Of a DNA stretch of 64,000 nt, positions 8,319 through 16,734 are shown in pieces. A model generated the notes under the pieces. The model ran no database searches and was not told where the DNA came from. It saw only the letters and a list, made by a program, of their open reading frames with translations. The DNA is from Natrinema saccharevitans (GTDB taxonomy: Archaea; Halobacteriota; Halobacteria; Halobacteriales; Natrialbaceae): assembly GCF_001953745.1 (NCBI RefSeq), contig NZ_LWLN01000001.1, positions 2,418,001-2,482,000 of the forward strand, in the 5' to 3' direction. The translations under genes and the position numbers were made by a program. Every line of letters starts with the position of its first letter. Within the stretch, counting starts at the first letter, position 1.

Positions 8319-9068
8319 TTACTTTTCGTCGGCGGACGAAACGGCTATTTGACCTTCCTCGGCGCGTCGATGACAGCTCCGACAGAGCGTCACCACGTTC
8401 TCCAGTACGTGTGCGTCCTCAGGGTCCTCGAACGACCGGACGGGCTCGAGGTGATGGACGTCCGGATTTCGCTCGAGTTCGTCTCTCCCGACGCCGCAGT
8501 GTTGGCACTCGTAGTCGTCTCGCTCGAGCGCCCGTCGTCGAACCCGCCACCACGACCGACCGTATTCGATCGGCCCGCCCTCCCACTGGTGGTGGGCCGG
8601 GCCGACGACGTTCGCCGACAGCCAGTCGCCGTAGCACGCGAGCGTACAGAAGAACCCCCGCTCTTGCTCGTCGATCCGCGCCGGTCGCACCTCGAGGTCG
8701 TCGCCACAGGACCGACAGGAGACCGTTACTCGCTCCCCTTTCACCGACGGGTTGTCCGGGAGCAGCCCCTCGGCGGCGTCGACGCAGTCCGAACAGTAGA
8801 CGCCCGGCTTGTCGGACGGATAGTACTCGACCGTCGACCCGCAGCGCTCGCAGTCGGTCCGTTCCGTCGCGTCGCGCCAGTTCCCGTTGTGTTCGCCGAC
8901 GTTCGGATCGCAGTCGTCGCAGTACTCGCGACGCGCTTTTGGATCGTAGAACTCGAGCCCGCAGCCGCTACACGTCCGGTTCGGAAGCGGATCGCCGTGT
9001 ACCTTCGTGTGGTGCTGGCGCATCCCTCGTTCGGTGGACGGCGATTTCCCACACGTCGGACACTCCAT
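8319..9068 (-). CDS. HNH endonuclease with multiple zinc-binding modules
   Basis: 249 residues. An N-terminal C2H2 finger (MECPTCGKSP ... HHTKVHG) is followed by treble-clef or ribbon modules with CSGC/CDDC, CERC/CSDC and CRSC/CTLAC pairs. The HNH nuclease core follows: ALERDDYECQHCG, the catalytic DVHHLEP, then LENVVTLCRSCHRRAE. The two CxxC pairs in the HNH core would hold the structural zinc. Such proteins nick or cleave DNA and are found as free-standing homing-type nucleases or defence components. The gene ends 99 bp before tRNA-Gln on the same strand. Its promoter is unusually structured. The gene begins at the only in-frame ATG near the TATA box. Confidence 0.85.
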   Translation of the reverse strand: MECPTCGKSPSTERGMRQHHTKVHGDPLPNRTCSGCGLEFYDPKARREYCDDCDPNVGEHNGNWRDATERTDCERCGSTVEYYPSDKPGVYCSDCVDAAEGLLPDNPSVKGERVTVSCRSCGDDLEVRPARIDEQERGFFCTLACYGDWLSANVVGPAHHQWEGGPIEYGRSWWRVRRRALERDDYECQHCGVGRDELERNPDVHHLEPVRSFEDPEDAHVLENVVTLCRSCHRRAEEGQIAVSSADEK

Positions 9069-9077
9069 GCGGAGCGT

Positions 9078-9107
9078 GGCCGCGGCTTCGTATATAAACC
9101 CGCGGCC
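9078..9107 (-). promoter_or_regulatory. HNH gene promoter: TATA box enclosed in an 8-bp inverted repeat
   Basis: The minus-strand box TTTATATA (plus 9091-9098) is centred about 27 nt from the ATG, as expected for a leaderless haloarchaeal transcript. It is flanked by GGCCGCGG (9078-9085) and CCGCGGCC (9100-9107), which are exact inverse complements. A protein bound to the inverted repeat would block TBP access, so this could be an operator. Confidence 0.55.
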
Positions 9108-9155
9108 AATCGTGGTTGACAGAAAAGGCGGTCGTAGTATCGGGTCCAGAAGCCG

Positions 9156-10301
9156 CTAGAGGTAGCCTTCCTCGGCCAGACGCTCGATCCCCTCCTCGAG
9201 TCGCTCCTCGCTCGCCGCATACGAGATCCGCGCGTAGCCGGGCGTGCCGAAGGCGCTGCCGGGGACGGTCGCGACGTGGGCGTCCTCGATCGCGCCCTCA
9301 CACCAGGCCTGGTCGTCGTCATCTACCGGCACCATCATGTAGAACGCGCCCTCGGGTTCGGCGACGTCGACGCCGTGGTCGTCGAGCAGGTCGACGACGA
9401 GGTCCCGGCGATCCTCGAAGGCGTCGACCATCTCGGCGACCGGTTCCTCGGTCTCGAGGGCCTCGAGGCCGGCGTGCTGGACGAAGTTCACGGCCGAGGA
9501 GACCGAGTGGCTGTGGAGTTTGCCGGCCTGGTCGATCAGGTCCTCGGGGCCGGCGAAGTAGCCCAGCCGCCAGCCGGTCATCGAGTAAGCCTTCGAGAAG
9601 CCGTTGACGGTGACGGTGCGGTCGGCCATTCCCTCGAGGGTGCCCAGACTCGTCGGCTCGACGCCGTAGGTAATCTCCTTGTAGATCTCGTCGGAGATGA
9701 CGGTGATATCGTGTTCGACGGCCAGATCGCGGACGCCCTCGAGCGCGGCGTCGGAGTAGACCGCGCCGGTGGGGTTCGAGGGGGAGTTGACGACGAGCAG
9801 TTCGGTCTCGTCGGAGACGGCGGCTTCGAGGTCCTCGAGCGCGGGCTCGAGCTGGAAGTCGGTCGCGGCGAGGTCGACGCGGGTCAGGTCGCCGCCGGCC
9901 ATCTTCACCATGGCCTCGTAGGAGACCCACGCGGGGTCTAACAGGACGACCTCGTCGCCGTCCTCGACGAGCGCCTGGACGATCTCGTACAGCGCCTGCT
10001 TCGCGCCGGGCGTGACGATGATCTCGTCGGTCGTATGCTCGAGGCCGTCGTCGGCCAGTTTGTCGGCGATCGCTTCGCGCAACTCGAGGATGCCGGCGGA
10101 GGTGGTGTAGCCGGTGTGGCCGGCGTCCATCGCCGCCTTGCCCGCCTCGACGATGTTCTCGGGCGTGGGGAAGTCGGGTTCGCCGACCGAGAGGTCGACG
10201 ACGTCTTCGCCCTCGTTCTCGAGTTCGGTCGCGAGCGCGGAGATGGCAAGCGTTGCGGACGGTTCGACTCGGGAGACGCGATCGGTGAATTCCATCGTCA
10301 T
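9156..10301 (-). CDS. PLP-dependent aminotransferase (aspartate aminotransferase family)
   Basis: A 381-residue class I/II fold-type I aminotransferase. The N-terminus has the SVGEPDFPTPENIVEAG segment that binds the alpha-carboxylate. The central NSPSNPTGAVYS motif and the SDEIYKEITYG segment contact the cofactor, and the Schiff-base lysine is in NGFSKAYSMTGWRLGYF. The C-terminal GTPGYARISYA arginine binds substrate carboxylate. The amino acid specificity is not clear. The start is set at 10301 because its ATG overlaps the ribH stop by 4 nt (ATGA), so both belong to one operon; an alternative ATG lies 6 nt downstream. Confidence 0.9.
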   Translation of the reverse strand: MTMEFTDRVSRVEPSATLAISALATELENEGEDVVDLSVGEPDFPTPENIVEAGKAAMDAGHTGYTTSAGILELREAIADKLADDGLEHTTDEIIVTPGAKQALYEIVQALVEDGDEVVLLDPAWVSYEAMVKMAGGDLTRVDLAATDFQLEPALEDLEAAVSDETELLVVNSPSNPTGAVYSDAALEGVRDLAVEHDITVISDEIYKEITYGVEPTSLGTLEGMADRTVTVNGFSKAYSMTGWRLGYFAGPEDLIDQAGKLHSHSVSSAVNFVQHAGLEALETEEPVAEMVDAFEDRRDLVVDLLDDHGVDVAEPEGAFYMMVPVDDDDQAWCEGAIEDAHVATVPGSAFGTPGYARISYAASEERLEEGIERLAEEGYL

Positions 10302-10720
10302 TGTTGGGAATCGGGATCCGGCAGTTCGTCGACGAGATCGAGTGCCCCCTCGACGGCTTTCGCCGCGTTCTCGACGCGTTCGCGGGCCTCCGCGGCGGAC
10401 ATGCCGGGGCCGGTCACGCCGAGGGTCACGGGCGTGTCACGCTCGAGACTCACGTCGGAGAGCCGCTGGGCGGTGGCGTCGGTGATCACCTGGTCGTGGT
10501 CCGTGTCGCCGGTGATGACGGTGCCGACGACGGCGACGGCGTCGACGGCGTCGCGGCGCGCGAGCCGGTCGGCTGCAAGCGGCGCGTCGTACGCGCCGGG
10601 GACCTGGACCGTCTCGTACACCTCTGCGCCGGCGGCGGTAGCCGCCTCGAGGGCCTCCTGCTCCATCTGCTCGGTGATCGGGCGGTTGAACTGCGCGACC
10701 ACCAGTCCGAGCGTGGACAT
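10298..10720 (-). CDS. ribH: 6,7-dimethyl-8-ribityllumazine synthase
   Basis: 140 residues, the usual size for archaeal lumazine synthases. It condenses 5-amino-6-ribitylaminouracil with dihydroxybutanone phosphate in the penultimate step of riboflavin synthesis. Family marks are VVAQFNRPITEQM, the VPGAYDAPLAADRLA segment, VVGTVITGDTDHDQVI with the catalytic His, and TLGVTGPGMSAAEA. First gene of a two-gene operon with the aminotransferase. The promoter probably lies within the 100 bp before the DUF4097 gene. Confidence 0.92.
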   Translation of the reverse strand: MSTLGLVVAQFNRPITEQMEQEALEAATAAGAEVYETVQVPGAYDAPLAADRLARRDAVDAVAVVGTVITGDTDHDQVITDATAQRLSDVSLERDTPVTLGVTGPGMSAAEARERVENAAKAVEGALDLVDELPDPDSQQ

Positions 10721-10820
10721 ACGCGAGCGGTAGGGAGGGCGGGTAAAAGAGGTACCGTTCTCCGGCGGTCGACGGGGCCGCCCGGCGGCGAACGGAGCGG
10801 CCGCGACGCGGCGGACGCGA

Positions 10821-11651
10821 CTACTCCTCGCGCTCGCGTCGTACCGTCACGCTCCCGTTCGTCGTCTCGAGGCGGATCCGCCGGTTGCCGTCGCCGAGCG
10901 TCACCGTCGGGTCGTCCTCGCCGTCGCCGCTCACGTCGTCGAACCCCTCGAACGAGACCTCGCCGTTGTCCACCGATGCGGTGACGGTCGCGTCGATCGT
11001 CGGCAGGACACGGACGGTGATCGAGCCGTTGGTGTTGTCGGCGGTCAGGTCCCCGCCGTCCGCCGCGAGGGTCGCGTCGATGCTTCCGTTAGTCGTCTCC
11101 GTTCGAACGTCGCCGCTGACCTCGGCCACCGTGATCGAGCCGTTGGTGTTCTCGGCGGTCAGATCGCCGTCGACCCCCGCGACGTCGATATCTCCGTTGG
11201 TCGTCTCCGCGAGCAACTCGCCGCTCGCGTCCCGGACGGTGACGTCGCCGTTGGTCGTCTCCCCGCGGATCGCGCCCACTCCCGCCGGTACCGTCGCCTC
11301 GAGGTCCAGTTTCGGGTCGGGACCGATCAGGAACGGGACGTCCTCGCTGTCGGTTTCGACCGTGAGCCGGCCGTCGCTCCGGTCGGTCTCGAGGGTCAGC
11401 GATTCGAGGGACGCCTCCGTCGGGGCGGCCTTGTGGCCGCGGACCTCGATCGCGGTCACGTCGGTACCCCCGTCGACGGTGACCGAGCCGTTACGAGCCG
11501 CGAGCGAGAACTCGCTCACCCCTTCGGTATCGAACGTTTCGGTGACGGTCTCCGTTTCCCCCCTCCCGGTCGCGAGACAGCCCGCCAGCGACGCGAGCGC
11601 GCCGAGGCTCCCCCCGGCGAGGACCCGGCGTCGTGAGACGTGACGTTGCAT
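10821..11651 (-). CDS. DUF4097-type beta-repeat lipoprotein with Tat/lipobox signal
   Basis: 276 residues. The N-terminus has a twin-arginine segment (SRRRVLAGGSLGALASLAGC) ending in a lipobox, so the protein is probably exported folded and lipid-anchored at Cys. The body is a right-handed beta-helix-like array of about seven units built around TTNGDV/NTNGSI (e.g. AETTNGDIDVAG, AENTNGSITVAE, ADNTNGSITVRV). This fits DUF4097/adhesin-like repeat proteins, which are often scaffolds or putative adhesins. The repeats are also visible as near-identical DNA segments. A TATATAT box about 30 nt upstream suits a leaderless transcript. Function unknown. Confidence 0.82.
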   Translation of the reverse strand: MQRHVSRRRVLAGGSLGALASLAGCLATGRGETETVTETFDTEGVSEFSLAARNGSVTVDGGTDVTAIEVRGHKAAPTEASLESLTLETDRSDGRLTVETDSEDVPFLIGPDPKLDLEATVPAGVGAIRGETTNGDVTVRDASGELLAETTNGDIDVAGVDGDLTAENTNGSITVAEVSGDVRTETTNGSIDATLAADGGDLTADNTNGSITVRVLPTIDATVTASVDNGEVSFEGFDDVSGDGEDDPTVTLGDGNRRIRLETTNGSVTVRREREE

Positions 11652-11764
11652 ACTCGTGTTCGTGCGTTGCCAGCTCCATATATACTCGCTTCGGGTTTCC
11701 GACCCGGGTGTCCTTCCCGAGAGTTTTTATAGGAGAACGGGCGCTTCGAGCGAGGGCGTTTGCG

Positions 11765-11775
11765 AATTCTTAAGC
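11765..11775 (+). promoter_or_regulatory. likely TATA box of purK
   Basis: AATTCTTAAGC lies 25-35 nt before the purK ATG at 11800, the spacing expected for a leaderless transcript. A second AT-rich element (GTTTTTATAG, about 11723-11732) lies further upstream and may serve a longer transcript. Confidence 0.5.
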
Positions 11776-11799
11776 GCGGGCGCGGACAACCGGCGCGCA

Positions 11800-12963
11800 A
11801 TGACGACGTTACGGACGCCGGGACCGACGATCGGCGTAGTCGGCGGGGGACAGCTCGGACGAATGCTCGCCGAGGCGGCCGCGCCGCTGGGCGTCGAGGT
11901 GCTCGTCCTCGATCCGACGCCGGACTGTCCGGCGTCGCCCGTGGCCCGCGACCAGATCGTCGCCGCGTTCGACGACGAGGCGGCGATCCACGACCTCGCG
12001 ACGCGGGCCGACGTCCTCACGTTCGAAATCGAACTGGCCGACCAGAACGTGCTGGACCGGGTGAGCGAGGAGACGGGAACGCCGGTCCACCCCGATCCCG
12101 CGACCCTCGAGACGATCCACGACAAGCTCGTCCAGAAGCGGGAACTCGAGGCCGCCGGCATTCCGGTCCCGCCGTTTCGCGCGGTCGAAGACGCCGACGA
12201 TATTCGGGCCGCGATCGACGACTACGGCGCACCGGTGATGCTCAAAGCACGGACCGGCGGCTACGACGGCCGGGGGAACGTCCCCGTCGAGTCGAAAGCC
12301 GACGCCGAGGACGCCCTCGAGTCGGTCGCCGGCCCCGCGATGGTCGAGTCGTTCGTCGACTTCGAGCGCGAGGTCTCGGTCATCGCGGTCAAAGGCGACG
12401 ACGAGGTCGCGACCTTCCCGATCGGGGAAAACATCCACGAGGACGAAATCCTGCGGGAGACCGTCGTTCCGGCGCGCTCGAGCGAGGCCGTCACCGAGCG
12501 CGCCCACGCGGTCGCGCGCGACGTACTTGACGTAATGGACGGGCGGGGCGTCTACGGGATCGAACTGTTCGAGACGATCGAGGGCGAGATACTCCTCAAC
12601 GAGATCGCGCCGCGCCCGCACAACTCCGGCCACTGGACGATCGAGGGCGCACAGACCTCGCAGTTCGAACAACACGTCCGGGCCGTGCTGGGCTGGCCGC
12701 TGGGCTCGACTACCCTGCGCTCGCCGACCGTGATGACGAATCTGCTCGGCGACGTGGGCGAGGAACGGCCCGCGCAACTGAGCGACATCGACGACATCCT
12801 CGAGACGCCCGCCGCCTCGCTGCACTGGTACGGCAAACGGGACGCGCGGCCGTTGCGAAAGCTGGGCCACGTGACGCTGTCGGCCGCCGACGAAGACGCC
12901 GCGGTCGAGGACCTGCTCGAGACCGCGCGCGAGTTAGAGAGCGCGGTCACGTTCCGCTCGTAG
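11800..12963 (+). CDS. purK: 5-(carboxyamino)imidazole ribonucleotide synthase
   Basis: 387 residues. It carboxylates AIR with ATP and bicarbonate in purine synthesis. The N-terminal biotin-carboxylase-like domain starts TIGVVGGGQLGRMLAEAAAP. The ATP-grasp core has ARTGGYDGRGNVPV, SFVDFEREVSVIAVKG and LLNEIAPRPHNSGHWTIEG, the last holding the Mg-binding Glu/Asn. The ATG at 11800 is chosen because the upstream frame extension covers promoter elements and lacks similarity. purE follows 64 nt downstream, the normal pairing, since PurE uses the PurK product. Confidence 0.95.
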   Translation: MTTLRTPGPTIGVVGGGQLGRMLAEAAAPLGVEVLVLDPTPDCPASPVARDQIVAAFDDEAAIHDLATRADVLTFEIELADQNVLDRVSEETGTPVHPDPATLETIHDKLVQKRELEAAGIPVPPFRAVEDADDIRAAIDDYGAPVMLKARTGGYDGRGNVPVESKADAEDALESVAGPAMVESFVDFEREVSVIAVKGDDEVATFPIGENIHEDEILRETVVPARSSEAVTERAHAVARDVLDVMDGRGVYGIELFETIEGEILLNEIAPRPHNSGHWTIEGAQTSQFEQHVRAVLGWPLGSTTLRSPTVMTNLLGDVGEERPAQLSDIDDILETPAASLHWYGKRDARPLRKLGHVTLSAADEDAAVEDLLETARELESAVTFRS

Positions 12964-13027
12964 CGTCCGTCGACCCCCTCGGTCCGTTTGCCATCGTTTC
13001 AAGTCCTTCCCCCGCCGACCGTCCTCC

Positions 13028-13666
13028 ATGAGCGACAGCGTCAGCGACCTGATCGACCGGCTCCACGACGAGGCCACACGGGACCGACCGCCCGCCGAAA
13101 CCCCGGACGTCGGGATCGTCATGGGCAGTGACTCCGACCTCGAGACGATGATGACCGGCGGGAAGCGCCGCGGGGCCTACGATGCCTTCGTCGAAGAACT
13201 CGGCTTCGCCGAGCAGACCGAGTTCGAGAACCCGCCCGCGGAACGGTTTACGTTCGAGACCTACGTCACCTCGGCCCACCGCACGCCGGACTTAATGACG
13301 GCTTACGCCGAGACGGCCGAGGAGCGCGGGCTCGAGGTGATCGTCGCCGGTGCCGGCGGGAAGTCGGCGGACCTGCCGAACATGACCGCCTCGATCGCCT
13401 ATCCGCTGCCGGTAATCGGCGTTCCGGTCCAGGAGAAGTCCGTCGACAGCGTCATCGGGATGCCGACGGGCGCGCCGCTGGTCGCGGTCGACGCCGGGAA
13501 GTCGTTCAACGCCGCGCTCTCGGCCGCCCAGATCCTCGCCCGCCAGCACGAGGCGGTGCGTGACCGCCTCGTCGACTATCACGAGGGTCTGCGGGCGGGC
13601 GTCGGCGACGTCTCGCAGGAGCTACACGATCGGGGAACGCCGGCGTTCCGGAACCGAGAGGAGTAA
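13028..13666 (+). CDS. purE: N5-carboxyaminoimidazole ribonucleotide mutase
   Basis: 212 residues. It moves the carboxyl group of N5-CAIR to give CAIR. The core motif VGIVMGSDSDLETM starts near residue 29. SAHRTPDLM and VIVAGAGGKSADLPNMTAS are the substrate loops with the catalytic His. It is longer than bacterial PurE (about 165 residues) because of a haloarchaeal N-terminal extension (about 28 residues) and an insertion (TGGKRRGAYDAF) after the SDSD motif. Downstream of purK and likely co-expressed, though a short spacer could hold its own promoter. Confidence 0.95.
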   Translation: MSDSVSDLIDRLHDEATRDRPPAETPDVGIVMGSDSDLETMMTGGKRRGAYDAFVEELGFAEQTEFENPPAERFTFETYVTSAHRTPDLMTAYAETAEERGLEVIVAGAGGKSADLPNMTASIAYPLPVIGVPVQEKSVDSVIGMPTGAPLVAVDAGKSFNAALSAAQILARQHEAVRDRLVDYHEGLRAGVGDVSQELHDRGTPAFRNREE

Positions 13667-13969
13667 CTGCCCGAAACACAGCAGTCGGTTCCGGCCCGGA
13701 CGTTCGCGCTCGACCGCCGTGACCGTTCGGTCAGCCGAATACGTTCGGATGGGAAATGTACGCACTGCTGTCGCCGTGTATCGGCAGATTTGGGACATCC
13801 GTAACGAATGCTTACCGATCCGTTCACTGTTCAAGGAGCTATATATAGTATCCAGTGATTATTCACGAAGGTCCGCGTTCGCTGAAGTCGCGTCTCGGCC
13901 CGTGTTTCCCCGAAAAACAAAGAATCAACCCTTATGTGCGTGCGGTTTGAAGCCCCGAACGTTACGGAG
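13667..13969 (+). promoter_or_regulatory. intergenic leader of the nuo operon
   Basis: A gene-free stretch of 303 bp between purE and nuoA. It contains an AT-rich palindromic run (GCTATATATAGTATCC near 13838-13853) and, closer to the gene, an A-rich stretch ending AACCCTTATGTG (about 13928-13938), which lies 32-42 nt before the nuoA ATG and is the better TATA candidate. No convincing ORF lies here; short frames reading through it lack coding character. Confidence 0.45.
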
Positions 13970-14377
13970 ATGAATGATTGGATCGCCATCGGGGCGCTGG
14001 CACTCGTCGGGGTACTGATACCGCTCGGGATGATGTCGGTATCGTCTCTCCTGCGACCCACCGTGCCCGAAACGAGCAAACGCGCCACCTACGAGAGTGG
14101 CGAGGTTCCGACCGGCGGCACGCGCATCCGGTTCAATATTCAGTACTACATGGTTGCGCTTCTGTTCGTCGTCTTCGATATCGAGACCGTCCTGTTGTTC
14201 CCGTGGGCGGTCGCCTACCAGGATGCCCTCGAGTCGCCGGAGATCTCGCTCGTCCGCGCGCTCGGGCCGATGCTGTTGTTCGTCGGTATCCTGCTGGTCG
14301 GACTCGCGTGGGCGTGGCGCACAGGAGCAGTACAGTGGGCCCGAACGGCCGACCAACTGGAGGCTGACAGACAATGA
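13970..14377 (+). CDS. nuoA: NADH-quinone oxidoreductase subunit A
   Basis: 135 residues with three membrane helices. The conserved loop RATYESGEVPTGGTRIRFNIQYY precedes helix 2, and FDIETVLLFPWAVAY includes the acidic pair seen in all NuoA. It anchors the Q module to the membrane arm. The start at 13970 (MNDWIAIGALALVG) matches homologues; the upstream Met at 13934 would add 12 residues lying in the promoter. The gene overlaps nuoB by 4 nt. Confidence 0.94.
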   Translation: MNDWIAIGALALVGVLIPLGMMSVSSLLRPTVPETSKRATYESGEVPTGGTRIRFNIQYYMVALLFVVFDIETVLLFPWAVAYQDALESPEISLVRALGPMLLFVGILLVGLAWAWRTGAVQWARTADQLEADRQ

Positions 14378-15081
14378 GCAGCGACCAACCACGCCAGTCG
14401 ATCTACGACAGCACCGCACCGTCGACGGACACCCGCGACTCGCGGATCGGCGAGGGTGCCGACGACCGCTTCAACTCCACGCTTCGGGAGGCCTTCGGCT
14501 CCACGCCCTTTATCCTCACGAAGTTCGACAAGTTCATGAACTGGGTGCGGGGCAACTCCATGTTCATGCTCCAGTTCGGGATCGCGTGTTGCAGCATCGA
14601 GATGATGCACACCTACGCGATCAAACACGACCTGGACCGCTTCGGAGCCGGCGTGCCGCGGGCCTCGCCCCGACAGGCCGACGTGATGATCGTTCCGGGG
14701 ACGATCGTCTCGAAGTTCGGCCCCCGAATGAAGCGGGTCTACGACCAGATGCCCGAACCCAAGTTCGTCGTCGGCATGGGCTCGTGTACCATCTCCGGCG
14801 GCCCCTTCCAGGAGGGGTACAACGTCGTCAAGGGAGCCGAGGAGATCATCCCCATCGATATCCACGTCCCCGGCTGCCCGCCCCGGCCGGAGGCGCTCGT
14901 CTACGGCATCGCGAAGCTCCAGGAACGGATCCGCAACGGCGAGTCCTCGCCCGTCGTGGTCAAGCCCTACGAACTCGAGGAGTTCGGCGACCTGCCACGG
15001 GACGAACTCGTCCAGAAGCTCGCCGACGACATCGACGAAGAAGATCTGGTCATGCGCTACAACTGGGCTGATTCGCCATGA
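14374..15081 (+). CDS. nuoB: NADH-quinone oxidoreductase subunit B
   Basis: 235 residues. It carries the N2 [4Fe-4S] cluster, the last electron carrier before quinone. Cluster ligands are C72 and C73 ([14 protein letters not shown]), C138 ([12 protein letters not shown]) and C168 ([11 protein letters not shown]). The N-terminal 50 residues are a haloarchaeal acidic/polar extension. It overlaps nuoA and nuoCD by 4 nt each (ATGA), supporting translational coupling. Confidence 0.96.
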   Translation: MSSDQPRQSIYDSTAPSTDTRDSRIGEGADDRFNSTLREAFGSTPFILTKFDKFMNWVRGNSMFMLQFGIACCSIEMMHTYAIKHDLDRFGAGVPRASPRQADVMIVPGTIVSKFGPRMKRVYDQMPEPKFVVGMGSCTISGGPFQEGYNVVKGAEEIIPIDIHVPGCPPRPEALVYGIAKLQERIRNGESSPVVVKPYELEEFGDLPRDELVQKLADDIDEEDLVMRYNWADSP

Positions 15082-16733
15082 GTACGGGACTCGAGCGCGA
15101 CCCGGCGACCGAAGTATCGGAAGACGACCTCGAGGCGCTGATCGGTGATCGCGCGCTCGCGCGCGACGATCATCTGAACGCGCCGGGGTTCGTCGTCCGG
15201 CCGGACGACGTCCAATCGGTCCTCTCGGACCTGCGCGACGAGGCCGGCTTCGACCACCTCGCGAACCTCACCGCACAGCAGTACGCCGACCGGTACGAGT
15301 CGATCTACCACCTCCGGAAGTACGCCGACCCGACCCAGGAGGTGTCGGTCGTCGTGCCGACGACCACCGACGACCCGGTCAGCCAGACCGCCGAACCGGT
15401 CTTTCGCACCGCCGACTGGCACGAGCGGGAGGCATTCGACCTCGTCGGGATCGACTACGAGGGCCACCCCGATCCGCGACGGATCCTCCTGCCCGAGACG
15501 TGGCAGGGCCATCCGCTCTCCCGGGACTACAACCAGGAGAAGCCGCAGTTGGTGACCCTGAGCGAACACGCCAACCCGGTCCAGCCGGACCACCACGACG
15601 ACGAGTCGGACACGATGTTTCTCAACATCGGTCCCCACCACCCGGCGACCCACGGCGTCCTCCACATCGAGACGGTCCTGGACGGCGAGACGGTCGTCGA
15701 CGTCGACCCCGACATCGGCTACCTGCACCGCTGTGAGGAGCAGATGTGCCAGCAGGGGACCTACCGACACCAGATCATGCCCTACCCCGACCGCTGGGAC
15801 TACGTCTCGGCCGGCCTCCTCAACGAGTGGGCCTACGCGCGCACGGCCGAGGACCTCGCGGACATCGAAGTCCCCGAGTACGCGCAGGTCATCCGGACGA
15901 TGGGCGCGGAGCTGTGCCGGATCGCCTCGCACATGCTCGCACTCGCGACCTTCGCGCTGGACGTCTACGGCGACTTCACCGCCATCTTCCAGTACGGCAT
16001 GCGCGACCGCGAGGTCGTCCAGGACATCTTAGAGGACCTGACCGGCCAGCGACTTATGTTCAACTACTTCCGGCTGGGCGGGGTCGCCTGGGACCTGCCC
16101 GAGCCCCGCGAGGAGTTCGTCGAGAAGACCCGCGACTTCCTCGACGGGCTGCCAGCCAAGGTCGACGAGTACCACGACCTGCTGACCGGCAACGAGATCT
16201 TCCAGATCCGGACCCACGACACCGGAATCCTGGAACCGGAAGTGGCCAAACAGTACGGCTGTACCGGCCCCGTCGCCCGCGGTTCCGGCATCGACTACGA
16301 CCTCCGTCGTGACGACCCCTACGGCTACTACGACAACCTCGAGTGGGATGTCGTCACCGAGGACGGCTGTGACAACTACTCTCGGGTCCTCGTGCGCATG
16401 CAGGAAGTCGAGGAGTCCGCGAAGATCATCGAGCAGTGTCTCGACCTGCTCGAGGACTGGCCCGAGGACGAACGCACCGTCCAGAGCAACGTGCCGCGGA
16501 CGCTGAAGCCGGACGCCGACACCGAGATCTATCGCGCCGTCGAAGGTGCGAAGGGCGAACTCGGGATCTACATCCGCTCGGACGGCACCGACAAGCCGGG
16601 TCGGTTCAAGATCCGGAGCCCGTGTTTCCACAACCTCTCGGCACTGCCCGAGATGTCCGAAGGCGAGTACATCCCGGACCTGATCGCCTCGCTTGGCAGC
16701 CTCGACATCGTTCTCGGGGAGGTGGACCGCTAG
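15078..16733 (+). CDS. nuoCD: NADH-quinone oxidoreductase subunit CD (fused)
   Basis: 551 residues, a natural fusion of NuoC (about 1-170; [18 protein letters not shown] and [15 protein letters not shown] mark its end) and NuoD (about 175-551; starts with [16 protein letters not shown]). NuoD forms the quinone site with NuoB; the GPHHPATHG histidine and the [10 protein letters not shown] segment are retained. The C-terminus ([16 protein letters not shown]) is the conserved NuoD end. A CD fusion is common in archaea and some bacteria. Stop and next start are 1 nt apart. Confidence 0.96.
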   Translation: MSTGLERDPATEVSEDDLEALIGDRALARDDHLNAPGFVVRPDDVQSVLSDLRDEAGFDHLANLTAQQYADRYESIYHLRKYADPTQEVSVVVPTTTDDPVSQTAEPVFRTADWHEREAFDLVGIDYEGHPDPRRILLPETWQGHPLSRDYNQEKPQLVTLSEHANPVQPDHHDDESDTMFLNIGPHHPATHGVLHIETVLDGETVVDVDPDIGYLHRCEEQMCQQGTYRHQIMPYPDRWDYVSAGLLNEWAYARTAEDLADIEVPEYAQVIRTMGAELCRIASHMLALATFALDVYGDFTAIFQYGMRDREVVQDILEDLTGQRLMFNYFRLGGVAWDLPEPREEFVEKTRDFLDGLPAKVDEYHDLLTGNEIFQIRTHDTGILEPEVAKQYGCTGPVARGSGIDYDLRRDDPYGYYDNLEWDVVTEDGCDNYSRVLVRMQEVEESAKIIEQCLDLLEDWPEDERTVQSNVPRTLKPDADTEIYRAVEGAKGELGIYIRSDGTDKPGRFKIRSPCFHNLSALPEMSEGEYIPDLIASLGSLDIVLGEVDR

Positions 16734-16734
16734 T

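Noticed and set aside
8198-9119. Two plus-strand frames of about 300 codons opposite the HNH gene
   Set aside because: They run antisense to clear zinc-finger and HNH motifs, and one begins inside the tRNA gene.
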